DNA of 15,748 nucleotides from Amoeboradix gromovi (GCA_018985225.1 JADGIF010000180.1:1-15748), one strand, 5' to 3'; shown: positions 1 to 8,310, counted from the stretch's first letter. The notes: generated by a model from the sequence alone, not told the origin. Numbers and translations: made by a program.

Positions 1-285
1 CTGATAAGCTGGTCCAAACACGGAAATTCGATGCCATGTACAATACTTGGCACTCTAAAGAAAACCAATTTGGAGAGTAACACTTTTATTAATTGTCATT
101 TGAAGATAGATAGAGATGATATGGTAGCAAGGAACATATACATCAAGTATCTGCATCCTTATTCAATCCCGCCTCAGGGTAGTGAAAGCGTGAGCAATCA
201 CTGTAACGGAACATCTAGCATTGCTAGTTTCTCTGTGGAAATTCTCGACTTTCTCGGAAATCAGGACTTTCAACGAGGAATCTGA
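1..285 (+). pseudogene. Family-A repeat copy A1, 3' end of a TnpB/Fanzor-like ORF
   Basis: The + strand frame is open from the window edge to a stop at 285, about 94 codons. It is homologous at DNA level to two other places, A2 (7931-8310, - strand) and A3 (11182-11745, - strand). The best conserved block, about 110-215 here, encodes DRDDMVARNIYIKY followed by HPYSIPPQGS and VSNHCN; A2 has RDHTAARNTHIKYMHPY. A second shared block is ASFSVEILDFL..NQDF near the end. A DRDxxAARNI stretch after a Cys-containing segment resembles the RuvC-III/zinc-ribbon end of TnpB and Fanzor proteins, but each expected C-x2-C pair lacks its second Cys (C-T-I-L, C-H-L-K), so the family call is tentative. This is the least damaged of the three copies and could be the 3' end of an intact gene outside the window. 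Confidence 0.5.
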
Positions 286-442
286 AGGAACAATTTCATA
301 GTCAAACGAATCATGAAACAAATCCCAGTCCAATTTGCTAATTCTGAACCCTGAATTTGATTTGATATCGTCATTTACCAGTAAATTTTTTCTCACCCTA
401 GTCTAGAAATCATTAAGCGCGTCCCATCTGTATCAAGTTAGA

Positions 443-1861
443 ATGCTAATTGCAACTCTTACTTTTGCTGTTTTATGTGGATGTAACAACACACCGGGAA
501 CAAAAGAATGCTCTAAAAAGATCAATGGTTATTTCGGTAAAATGGAACCGGAAGTCACATACAATTTAGTGACCGGAAGAGATAAAATAGGCTTGGATGC
601 AATCGTGAGAGAAACTAGAACTGTATTACAAAACCAGATTGAGTTGCAGAACGATCTAACAGATCATTGCTTTACTGAAGCCACTGCAAAGTTAGCGCTG
701 TTAGCTTGCCAAAATGGTGATGATGAATTATTATTTGCTATTTCAAGCACTCATCCCGCAAATTATTTAAACTTAATAGAAGGTAGAGTTGAGATAGGAA
801 CTAACGAAATAGACGGCTATCGTTGCTTGGCACCCATATCTGTATTGGGTAGCTTTACGAACAATTATGACAAATTTAAAACTTTAGAAGCCATTCTAAC
901 AAGACACAGAGAATTGCTGTACAAATTAGTATTGACCACTAACTCCAACAGCGCCTTTGGATTGATAAGCAATAGAAATTCATTGAAATTCATTTTATCA
1001 GAGTGTAAAACCAAAGATATTTTCAAAGACCTAATAGAATTACAAATTAAATACCAGCTACTCAATGAACCCATAGACCCGCCAACACAAGGCGAAGACA
1101 GGTTTGTTGATTTAATTTTTAAAGAGCATGCAAATTGGGATAAATCTAGAGCTTGGAAGAACTACAATCGCTTGAGCTTGTTAAATGATGTTAAAGAGCA
1201 AAAGGGCTCTCATGCTTATACCATCCAGTTTATATTTGACTCCTTAGATGAAACAAAAACTGAAATTCGAAGGTTTGTTATTTGCGCTGCTGTAGCAACC
1301 AACAACCTTCTTGATTTAATCTTCATATTTGAAAACCGGAGCAGCTTTAAGTTCAACAACAATTTATTTTTATCTGCAATGTTGTTTTCCATGAAAAATT
1401 CCAACAAACTCCTAGGGATATTTATATCATGGATAGACTCGAAAGACATCAAGCTTAGATATTATCTGGATCTGATTTTGTGTATTTTGGACAACAATGA
1501 GTTATCAGAGTACCTGAATGCCAATATAATTGATTTCTTCTCAAATTTAACCAGAAACGAACTCTCTCAGTACAATAACGTTATGTTCTCTCTAAAGCGC
1601 AAGGCAGAAGGAATGCTTCCATCGAAAAAGAAGTCAAAATTATCAAAGAAATTCGGGAAAAAGAAAAAAATTGAAAAAGAAGTCGACGAGTTTAAATTCG
1701 AATTGGTCTTAAAGAGTGTTGTAGTATTCAAATGTGCTCTATCAAGTACAGAAGACTCCGAATATAAAACTTTAGCTGAGTCAAAAATTCAAATACTTCG
1801 GAATCTACTCGAAAGCCATGAGGACAAATCAATAGTGATGACAAAAATATTTAGTGACTAG
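443..1861 (+). CDS. Predicted secreted Cys/Lys-containing protein, unknown function
   Basis: This 472-aa protein is not recognised. Residues 1-14 are hydrophobic and end in a Leu-Cys-Gly-Cys segment, which fits an N-terminal secretion signal, followed by a short Cys-containing stretch. The body is predicted helical. Segments such as AKLALLACQNGDDELLFAIS and a later one around ICAAVATNNLLDLI have the alternating look of degenerate ankyrin-like repeats, but no clean repeat register can be shown. Around residues 390-415 there is a dense lysine patch (KKKSKLSKK, KKKKIEKE) that looks like a bipartite nuclear localisation or nucleic-acid-binding patch. A secretion signal plus a nuclear-type basic patch is a combination seen in parasite effectors; that is inference only. 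The start is the first ATG of the frame. Relic A1 lies upstream on the same strand. Confidence 0.8.
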   Translation: MLIATLTFAVLCGCNNTPGTKECSKKINGYFGKMEPEVTYNLVTGRDKIGLDAIVRETRTVLQNQIELQNDLTDHCFTEATAKLALLACQNGDDELLFAISSTHPANYLNLIEGRVEIGTNEIDGYRCLAPISVLGSFTNNYDKFKTLEAILTRHRELLYKLVLTTNSNSAFGLISNRNSLKFILSECKTKDIFKDLIELQIKYQLLNEPIDPPTQGEDRFVDLIFKEHANWDKSRAWKNYNRLSLLNDVKEQKGSHAYTIQFIFDSLDETKTEIRRFVICAAVATNNLLDLIFIFENRSSFKFNNNLFLSAMLFSMKNSNKLLGIFISWIDSKDIKLRYYLDLILCILDNNELSEYLNANIIDFFSNLTRNELSQYNNVMFSLKRKAEGMLPSKKKSKLSKKFGKKKKIEKEVDEFKFELVLKSVVVFKCALSSTEDSEYKTLAESKIQILRNLLESHEDKSIVMTKIFSD

Positions 1862-1886
1862 CAAAACATTTCAGCTTGAGAAAAAC

Positions 1887-1892
1887 AATAAA
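1887..1892 (+). terminator. Candidate poly(A) signal
   Basis: An AATAAA hexamer lies 26 bp after the stop codon at 1861. Position and sequence fit a polyadenylation signal, but in AT-rich DNA the hexamer is common by chance. Confidence 0.35.
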
Positions 1893-1968
1893 CTCTTCTA
1901 TTAACTGATCATCCTGTTACGACTTTCTAAATTTAAAAAAATCCAAAACATTAAGCCACGATCTCTCA

Positions 1969-2493
1969 ATGTTGATTTCTTTCTTGGTAGTATATTCAGA
2001 GTTTGTTGCAACCACGAATGGTAAAGCTATATTTACAAATCCCGTTCCTATATATGTTGGTGATACTGGAGATATCAAAATAGTCGCAAGCATTCCTTTA
2101 AACTATAATTACACTCTAAGCTGGACTTATAACAACCAATATACCGCAGCCAATTCAACTACTCTTGTGCTAGATATTGTAGATCCAACTATAGGTGATT
2201 CTAAACCTATACTTATATATGACAAGCTATCTGGAAGCGACACATCTTATGTTTGGTTCGTTGATCCAACGAAGTTCAAGGGAGATGTTACTGGATATCA
2301 ATTTCGTTTATATGACAGCACCTGCGCTCCTCCAAAGTGTGTCTTACCCGCCCTTGGCCGTTTAGTCATTAGCGCTTCACAGCCATTCATCATTTACAAC
2401 CCTCCTGATTCTGTTCAAGATAACCCATTGATAAACTCCTCAGATCTCCTGAACTCTTGCTTGTATTGGTTAATACTATTCGTCTTTCAATGA
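1969..2493 (+). CDS. Kre9/KNH-like GPI-anchored surface protein
   Basis: This 174-aa protein has a short hydrophobic N-terminus (LISFLVVYSEF) consistent with a signal peptide and a hydrophobic C-terminus (CLYWLILFVFQ) preceded by small polar residues (NSSDLLNS), the usual layout of a GPI attachment signal. Between them is a single beta-rich domain: FTNPVPIYVGDTGDIKI, later YTLSWTYNN, then TSYVWFVDP and GYQFRLYDS, ending with a VISASQPFII strand. This order (N-P near the start, a Trp strand, a Trp-x-V-P/D-P strand, a Y-x-x-R-L-Y strand, terminal F-x-I) matches the Ser/Thr-rich GPI-anchored Kre9/KNH family of fungi. Sequons NYT and NST suggest N-glycosylation, and C-APPK-C may form a disulfide. 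It ends 27 bp from the convergent eIF4A stop. A cell-surface role is inferred from the architecture. Confidence 0.65.
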   Translation: MLISFLVVYSEFVATTNGKAIFTNPVPIYVGDTGDIKIVASIPLNYNYTLSWTYNNQYTAANSTTLVLDIVDPTIGDSKPILIYDKLSGSDTSYVWFVDPTKFKGDVTGYQFRLYDSTCAPPKCVLPALGRLVISASQPFIIYNPPDSVQDNPLINSSDLLNSCLYWLILFVFQ

Positions 2494-2498
2494 GGGCA

Positions 2499-2504
2499 AA
2501 TAAA
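2499..2504 (+). terminator. Candidate poly(A) signal
   Basis: AATAAA begins 6 bp after the stop codon at 2493, in the 27-bp gap between two convergent stop codons. The eIF4A stop on the opposite strand also lies inside an AATAAA (2520-2525), so both 3' ends probably overlap. Confidence 0.35.
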
Positions 2505-2520
2505 TTAATTTTAATCACAT

Positions 2521-3720
2521 TTATTGAGATAAAATTTCTGAAATGTTCATCGGCATTTCTTCAATCTTAGTGTTGTAATGTTTTTCGATTGCTTCTAACT
2601 GTGGTCTTTCTTCATCAGTGACAAAATTGATTGCACTTCCTTTTCTTCCAAATCTTCCAGATCTTCCAATACTATGTTAGTTTGTATGATACCGATGCAA
2701 GTAGTTTTCTAAAGATTGTGGGACATCATAATTAATTACTAAACTAATCTGCTGTACATCAATTCCTCTTGCCAATAAATCAGTAGCAATCAAGACTCTA
2801 CTGGATCCAGTTCTGAATTCATTCATAATCTGACTACGTTCTTCTTGGGTCATATCACCATGCATAAAACTAACTACAAATTCTTTCTTTTTGAGTTCCT
2901 CAGCTAGCCAGTTGACCTTGTTACGCGTGTTGCAGAAAATAACACATTGAGCTACACTGATACTGTTATACAAATCGAATAGAGTCTCCAACTTATGTTC
3001 TTCTTGTACCAAATTAACATAGTACTGTTTTATACCTTCTAATGTCAATTCTTCACGTTTAACGAAAATATTGACAGGATCTCTCATAAACTTGGAGGTC
3101 ATATCTTTTGCCTCATCAGGCAAGGTAGCACTTAGTAGGCACACTTGTACGCTTCCAGGTAGGGTTTGAAAAATGTTATAGATTTGATCTTTGAATCCTC
3201 GAGAAAGCATTTCATCGGCTTCGTCCAACACGAACATGGACAGATTTTCTGTGGACAAGGATCCACGAGAAATCATGTCGTAAACTCTACCGGGCGTTCC
3301 TACAACAATATGAACTCCTCGTTCTAAGATCTCCATATCTTCTCGAGAGTTTCTACCACCAATACAGACATGAATGGTACATTTAGTGTGTTGACCAAGT
3401 TTCTGCATGACATCAGTGATCTGCTGTGCCAACTCTCTAGTTGGTGCTAACACAAGCGCTTGAGTTTTATTAACAGATTCGTTGATTCTTTGCAAAATAG
3501 AGATGGTAAAGGTACCAGTTTTACCTGTACCTGATTGAGCTTGAGCGATTACATCATGTCCTTTAATAATTGGCATGATGGCACGCTGTTGAATTGCTGA
3601 TGGTCTTTCAAAACCATAACCAAATACTCCTCTTAAAAGCTCATCTTTCAGATCCATATCGTCAAATTTGGTAAAGATGTCATTCCAGTTACTATCGAAT
3701 TGAACTTCGTTGTCTGCCAT
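2521..3720 (-). CDS. TIF1/eIF4A: eIF4A, DEAD-box translation initiation helicase
   Basis: The coding sequence is complement(2521..2671, 2693..3720), 392 aa, the normal size for eIF4A. All helicase motifs are visible: Q motif around residues 36-44 (GFERPSAIQ), motif I AQSGTGKT at 61-68, Ia PTRELAQQ at 93-100, GG at 121, Ib TPGR at 142, II DEAD at 166-169, III SAT at 197-199, motif IV VIFCNTR, V ARGID and VI HRIGRSGR. Motif VI and the last 49 residues are reached only by removing a 21-nt intron after the first two bases of Arg343. Without splicing the frame would stop at YHTN inside motif VI. The C-terminus ([10 protein letters not shown]) matches eIF4A rather than other DEAD-box proteins. It unwinds 5' UTRs as part of eIF4F in the cytoplasm. 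Confidence 0.97.
2672..2692 (-). other. 21-nt spliceosomal intron in the eIF4A gene
   Basis: On the - strand the intron starts GTATCA, contains ACTAAC (a near-perfect branch-point box) and ends ATAG. Its removal joins CATCG to TATTGGAAGATC, restoring H-R-I-G-R-S-G-R, the invariant motif VI of DEAD-box helicases, and keeps the frame for 49 more codons to a normal eIF4A end. The intron length is exactly 21 nt and includes an in-frame stop, so read-through is excluded. Confidence 0.93.
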
Positions 3721-3914
3721 TTGTTTTGCCCTCTGCCCCTAGAACTTCAGAATCAAATAATTTTTAAAAAAGAGGTGATTTGTACAAACGCTATTTATCA
3801 ACTCGGTCACTTTTTCTTTATATTGAAAAGCTCAAAGGCCTGCTCCAAAACAAATGAATTGCGCTTTTTTTGGGGTACGCTTGAAATTAAAAAGTTTTAT
3901 TAAGTTGACTAGAG

Positions 3915-4037
3915 TCAAAAAGAGGACCAATATAATTCAGGAATTCTGTTTGGTTCTATTACAATTAATCTAATATGAGTTCGACGACCAGCGTCTGATT
4001 CTGTGCAGGTTCCAGAATTCCTCTTAATTTCAATCAT
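3915..4037 (-). CDS. Small ORF of 40 aa, doubtful
   Basis: An ATG at 4037 opens a 40-aa frame that begins MIEIKRNSGTC and ends IPELYWSSF. The composition is protein-like (a mixed charged and hydrophobic run THIRLIVIEPNRI) but no family is recognised. It lies upstream of eIF4A on the same strand, so it could be an upstream ORF of that transcript, a tiny separate gene, or chance. No exon upstream could be joined with a GT-AG intron. Confidence 0.2.
   Translation of the reverse strand: MIEIKRNSGTCTESDAGRRTHIRLIVIEPNRIPELYWSSF
3939..4022. repeat. 10-bp inverted repeat, arms AGGAATTCTG / CAGAATTCCT
   Basis: The left arm is 3939-3948 and the right arm 4013-4022, with a 64-bp loop. The arms are perfect reverse complements but share the palindromic core GAATTC, which lowers the significance. 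No function can be assigned. Confidence 0.4.
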
Positions 4038-4185
4038 ATTCTTCTGAGATACTATTTCTATTTATTCTTTTCCGTTGAATCATATGATTTTTTCATGATT
4101 TTAGAATTGCGCGATATTAACTCAGTATGATTGGCTAAACCAATTTAAAGGAGAACCTTGTTTTGAGACGAGTCTTTTCGCTGTG

Positions 4186-4335
4186 ATGACCAAAAACTAT
4201 CCAGGTGATTACAAATCTAAACCATCTGAAAATCCACCTAATCAAGAGTATATCGATCAAGTTAAAGCTCAAAGAGAAGGTAATAAAAAGAAGAATATAT
4301 TTTGGGTGTTCTTATATGCAGGATGTTGCCGCTAG
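4186..4335 (+). CDS. Small ORF of 49 aa, doubtful
   Basis: A + strand ATG opens a 49-aa frame: a polar N-terminus (MTKNYPGDYKSKPSENPP), then KAQREGNKKKN, then the hydrophobic tail IFWVFLYAGCCR before a TAG stop. The layout, a polar head with a short C-terminal hydrophobic Cys-Cys tail, could fit a small tail-anchored or palmitoylated protein. An optional 42-nt GT-AG intron (GTAATA to TGCAG) would shorten it. It is convergent with eIF3c; if real, the two coding ends lie 25 bp apart. No homologue is recognised. Confidence 0.25.
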   Translation: MTKNYPGDYKSKPSENPPNQEYIDQVKAQREGNKKKNIFWVFLYAGCCR

Positions 4336-4360
4336 TGCTACAATTGTAATAAACAACTCA

Positions 4361-6554
4361 TTAATGCTTTACTAATATGTTTTGGTTTATATCTAATTTG
4401 TATGGCGACTCATGGTCTATTATTAAGTTCATGACATTTTTGTGAACCAGGTCTTCTTTTAACTCAAATTTTAATGCCAGGTGTCTCATTGGCATTCTTG
4501 TGAATGTGTCTGCACATGAATGTAGGAACCCTACCAAAGCCTTTTCTTTGAACGTTCTAGATAAGTAAAAATTACTGAATCAATGTTTTTTTCGCGTCAT
4601 TAGATAAAAACTTCCAAATTCCACTTGTTTGTGCTATTTCAATACCCTTTCTATAATCCCCAGACATCAATGCATGGGTTATCATGAATACATAATCCTT
4701 GCTACTCTCTGGTGGCACATTGTGGTTTGAAACAAACTCTAAATATAATTCCTTGAAATAGACGTCAGGGGTTTCTGTATGCTGAGACAGTTTAATCCAG
4801 TTGAACTCTATAACCATCATACTAGTGAACAATGCACATTCTAGTATATCTTTGTCTATTTGCAGATGAAACGGTAAAGCCTTTTTCTTTTCTGTAGACT
4901 CGAACTCATTCGCTTCAATCGTAGCATCCAAAAATGCAGAACTGGTCTGCCCCAAAAGTTCCACGACAGAGTCACTGCGATAAAATTCAAATAGCAATTC
5001 AACTACCAAATCATGATATCCAAGTTGAAATGCGCTGAGAGCGATTAGACATCTAGTTCTGTTGTATAAAACTAGAATGTTAACATCAACAAGATAATCT
5101 GAATAGTAAAAGAAGTTAAAATAGTGCAATGCGTCATTAAAATGGTTATTAACAGCTAAATGATAGATGAGTAGTAAATACGCTTTTGCAGCTATTTTAG
5201 CATCAGATTGAGCAATCAAATATCTAGCGCAATTAACAACGCTCGATAGTGCATCTTCTTTGATATTTAAAGCATCAAAAATGGATTGGTTTGAATGTGC
5301 TGATCTGTAATATAGTTTTTCCAACAGCCTTAAAGTTAGCCTAACAGTACCGGAATCCTCCTTGCTCTTGATTAGAGATTGAAGTCTTTTGTATATAATA
5401 GAAGCCCTTTCTATCAGAGATATTATAAGATACTCTTTCGAATATATTTCTTCGTACAAGATAATTTCAGAGGAGTCGACATTTTGCAATATCTTGGTGA
5501 ACTCCTCATCAAATCGTTCTATGATGCCAACAATACTGCCTTTAATGTTGAATTCATTCTCATAAGACACAGAATCGTCAATTAAAACTTCGTCATCAGG
5601 GAGAGGCTCAAATATTTCGTGGACAATGATTGAAGGATTTTGTTCAAGAATAGATAGTATCTCATCTATATGTACGCTGGCTTCTTTCCAATAAGTATAT
5701 GATAGTGTGTTCAAGTTATGCTCTGGTGAATCATCGACCGGTGCAGAACCAGAGTAGTCAAATTTAGCATTGACCAGGGTAAGTAAGATTTTGAGTTTAT
5801 CATTATTTTTATCTGCCACATTTAGCATTACTTGTAAATTGGTCAAAAATTCACTTCCCAATCGATTCTTGGGGTCCAAAAGATCGTAAAATCGATTCAT
5901 CACATTATCTGAAGTAAGTTCTTCGTCTTTCTTTTCTAAGATAACATCGCTAAACTTTACTTCCTTCTTCTTGTGATTCTCTTTGCGTTCCTTTTTTTGC
6001 TTTTTAGTGTCCTTGGATTTTATTAAATCACTGAGACCGTGCTCGTGCAAAAACCTCTCTCTATAGTCACGTTTCATCCATCTCAGCCTTCCGGTAAATT
6101 CCTCACCACTGTCGTCTTCCATTTCATCGGTTCTAATTTCGTCCTTTTTTTTCAGCCATTTTTCGCGAATGAGCTGTGCCTTATCTTTCTTTTCTTTAGA
6201 AATAGGACCCTCGTCTTCTGAAGATTCTTCAACAGTCACCCATCTACTGACATTTAATTCTGAACTTGCATCAGAAAAGAATCCACTTGAACTGGACTCA
6301 TCTGAAGAAGAAGTTTCTGATTCATCACTAGAATCCTCGCTAGATTCTTCGGCAGATTCATCTTCGCTGGTGCTTGATTCCTCTGTAGATGTTGTTCCAC
6401 TCGATTCTTCGCTACCTGTTGACGACTCCTCACTGGATGTAGAATCATCAGAACTATCTTCATTTAATGCTGCAAAGGCATTACGGACCTCGGACACGCT
6501 ACTATCGCTAGACTCGCTACTTGCAAGAACAACTGTTTGTTTCTTTTGGACCAT
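4361..6554 (-). CDS. NIP1/eIF3c: eIF3 subunit C (NIP1-like)
   Basis: The coding sequence is complement(4361..4556, 4576..6554), 724 aa. The frame extends 16 codons further upstream (to 6602), but the Met at 6554 (MVQKKQTVV) is preferred because the extension is hydrophobic and atypical. Residues about 10-110 form a Ser/Asp/Glu-rich acidic tract, as in eIF3c N-termini, followed by a basic KKxxxxKEK region and the helical eIF3c core. Near residue 600, PFHLQIDKDILECALFTSMM matches the eIF3c landmark seen as MPFHxHINLELLE in other species. Past the 19-nt intron comes the PCI winged helix: FKEKALVGFLHS, then HLALKFELKEDLVHK, colinear with the human EESLRTYLF and LSDMFELD segments. The tail after this is short. 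The protein is a core scaffold of eIF3 that binds eIF5 and eIF1. Confidence 0.92.
4557..4575 (-). other. 19-nt spliceosomal intron in the eIF3c gene
   Basis: On the - strand the intron begins GTAATT, contains TACTTAT and ends CTAG, 19 nt in total. Splicing joins CA to A (Gln) and gives L-I-Q-T-F-K-E-K-A-L-V-G, which continues the PCI winged-helix domain of eIF3c for 60 more residues. Unspliced, the frame stops at the first codon inside the intron (CAG TAA), truncating the domain. Confidence 0.85.
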
Positions 6555-6602
6555 TCTCCTCAAGGAGATACTATGAAAAACTATAAACACAATCGGGACC
6601 AA

Positions 6603-6883
6603 TTTACAATACGTAAACGATCATGGACCTATACCACATCTCATCAATGGATTAGATCAAGCAATTATAAATGATAGAGGTTCCTCACCTTTCATAAGCA
6701 GATAATAACTTAGCAATCGTTTGAACAAGCATTGCCATATATTTATCTTCAAATGAATTACAGCCGGCTCGTAGCAGGCTATCCTTTTCACAAAGGCAAC
6801 AAATTTCTCAAATAAAATTTTAAGATATTGATTTGTACCTTATGCAACTAATCAGAAATGTTTGTAACTACAATTTAATTTAC
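6603..6883. other. Spacer with unassigned open-frame pieces
   Basis: This 280-bp gap lies between eIF3c and the nuclease. On the - strand, 6828-6707 is open for about 40 codons (containing KDSLLRAGCNSFEDKY and VQTIAKLLSAYER) but has no ATG before its last third. On the + strand, frames with PHLINGLDQAIINDRG and MNYSRLVAGYPFHKGN are also open. They cannot all be coding, and none is recognised. A small spliced gene is possible. Confidence 0.3.
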
Positions 6884-7924
6884 TTAAATCTCAAAGTCTG
6901 TTCCTATTATTAAATGATCTGATGGGAAAACATCGTTTGGTAACCCTGAGCCAAGTTCATTTTCATTTGGAATCCTGAAATAGCTATTAATCTTAACATT
7001 TCGAATAAAAATGTAGTCAATGCATGCTTTGAATCCAAAGCAGTAATTTGTATACAATGGCTCGTTGAATTCTGATATGTAATCAGAGATGTCTCCATTT
7101 ATATCAAGCACTTTTTCCTCCATATTATTGCGATAGATATCATTGCCAATTCTTATAGAATTCAATTCTATGCGTTGGTCATTCAAAAATTCCGAGTAAA
7201 CGCTTTTAAATTTCGGCAAGTCCAAATAGTTAGCAAACCTCCAAAGTTCTTTGACTGATTTATCCCCAATTTCCTCAATAGATAGAATGTCTTCATTTAT
7301 GACCGATCTCTTTAGACCTTCCCTGTAGGACTCTTCTAAATTCTTTTTTTGAATTGGGGTTAAATGTAATTCGCGCTCATCACAAGTGGCCAGCCTGTAA
7401 ACCGATGTATCTGGTGTGGAATTAAAATCACCCGCAAACACGATAGGAATGTCTTTATAAGCTTTGAGAACACTGAGACAACCGATCATTCCTCTAAGCT
7501 TTGCATAATCTGCAAGTCGATGAAAATAAAGATGGGTTGTACACAACAAAAATTGAATTCCATCCTTCTCCAGAACTACACCCATCAGAAAAGAATTATC
7601 ATGCTCCCATATGTGCCTGAATGGTAGTAAAGGCTCTCTAAACTTTTTTATCATCTTAAATCTGGAATCCCAAAAAATAGCACAACCGTTGCTAGAGTTA
7701 TGTTTTTGTTCAAAATAGCCGTCTAATTCCAAGCTTGACAAGAGGGACTCAAAAATATCAATCTCTATCTCTTGTAATGTCATCAAATCAGCATTTTTAG
7801 ATTTGATTGCGCTTAGTATCAATGGCTTACGATGCCTCTTTTTCAAGCAAATATTAGAGGCTTTCGGGTATTGTTCTCTTTTGATTGTGTTCTGAGCCAA
7901 CATATTCCAACTCAGCAATCTCAT
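6884..7924 (-). CDS. CCR4/NGL-like Mg-dependent exonuclease (EEP family)
   Basis: This 346-aa protein has the complete endonuclease/exonuclease/phosphatase fold. It starts directly with the first strand (MRLLSWNMLAQ, N at position 7), so there is no N-terminal extension or LRR domain. The catalytic Glu is in TLQEIE (about residue 52). Next come LLCTTHLYFH, AGDFNSTPDT with the Asp/Asn pair, ACIDYIFIR, and the terminal SDHLII with the catalytic Asp-His. The YTNYCFGFKACIDYIF segment resembles the 'YTN...G.IDYIF' region of CCR4, NGL and angel proteins, so an RNA 3'-exonuclease or deadenylase role is likely. Lacking the LRR it is closer to NGL than to CCR4 itself. The start codon lies 6 bp from the end of relic A2, so its promoter must lie within or beyond that relic. 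Confidence 0.88.
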   Translation of the reverse strand: MRLLSWNMLAQNTIKREQYPKASNICLKKRHRKPLILSAIKSKNADLMTLQEIEIDIFESLLSSLELDGYFEQKHNSSNGCAIFWDSRFKMIKKFREPLLPFRHIWEHDNSFLMGVVLEKDGIQFLLCTTHLYFHRLADYAKLRGMIGCLSVLKAYKDIPIVFAGDFNSTPDTSVYRLATCDERELHLTPIQKKNLEESYREGLKRSVINEDILSIEEIGDKSVKELWRFANYLDLPKFKSVYSEFLNDQRIELNSIRIGNDIYRNNMEEKVLDINGDISDYISEFNEPLYTNYCFGFKACIDYIFIRNVKINSYFRIPNENELGSGLPNDVFPSDHLIIGTDFEI

Positions 7925-7930
7925 CCCAAC

Positions 7931-8310
7931 TCCTCGTTAAAAGTCTTGGTTTACGAGAATATCCAAAGAGAAACTACAGTCGATCGCTCCATTAAGCTGT
8001 TACTCATACTTCCAGCACCCTAATCAGTGATTGTTTATGTGTGCATGTATTCAAACGATTTCCGTGAAATTAATTTCTTCATTACAGTGATTGCTTACTC
8101 TTACACTACCCTGAGGGGGATTTAATAAGGATGCATATATTTGATGTGTGTATTTCTTGCTGCCGTATGATCTCTCCACACCAGTTTCTCAATATCGATG
8201 ACTGTATATTGTATCTACAAGTTATGTCTTTAGATCTGACAATACAGGATTGCAAGGTTTAGAACTACTCTTCATTGATGAATAAAGATGGTATCGTGTT
8301 TTATTCCATT
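7931..8310 (-). pseudogene. Family-A repeat copy A2, decayed
   Basis: This copy is read on the - strand and matches A1 closely around 8190-8085, with an almost gap-free run of about 95 bp covering AARNTHIKYMHPY and then PPQGSVRVSNHCN. A single base deletion in a run of C separates these two pieces, and Ser of A1 is a stop here. The 5' part (KTRYHLYSSM, SKPCNPV, DLK) matches A3, where TR.H..SSM....KP and DLK are shared. The 3' block near 7985-7931 (SFSLDILVNQDF) matches the A1 end. Several stops and frameshifts are present. About 60-90 bp between the two conserved blocks have no counterpart in A1. The conserved sequence ends 6 bp before the start codon of the nuclease gene. Confidence 0.6.

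Larger units (their letters stand above)
3721..4360. other. Spacer between eIF4A and eIF3c with weak small ORFs
   Basis: This 640-bp stretch separates the eIF4A start from the eIF3c stop, both on the - strand. It must contain the eIF4A promoter, but no clear TATA or other element stands out. It contains a 41-codon ORF on the - strand (3915-4037), a 50-codon ORF on the + strand (4186-4335) and a 10-bp inverted repeat. No tRNA-like T-arm or other RNA gene was recognised. Confidence 0.6.

Noticed and set aside
163-396. Antisense open frame (77 codons) over relic A1
   Set aside because: I first read family A on this strand because copies A1 and A2 also look similar here. The shared blocks across three copies (AARN..IKY.HPY, SSM....KP, AFSV..L.FL) keep register only on the other strand.
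4182-4230. C/D-box-like pair (GTGATGA ... CTGA), possible snoRNA
   Set aside because: The spacing is too short and there is no terminal stem; both boxes are frequent by chance.
4186-4430. Possible PMP3-like proteolipid gene (LINALLICFG on the + strand)
   Set aside because: The hydrophobic part lies antisense to the eIF3c winged-helix exon, which is well supported, and an in-frame TAG interrupts it.
6169-6576. 135-codon + strand ORF opposite the eIF3c acidic tract
   Set aside because: It is a mirror of the Ser/Asp/Glu repeat codons; both strands of such TCN/GAN repeats tend to stay open.
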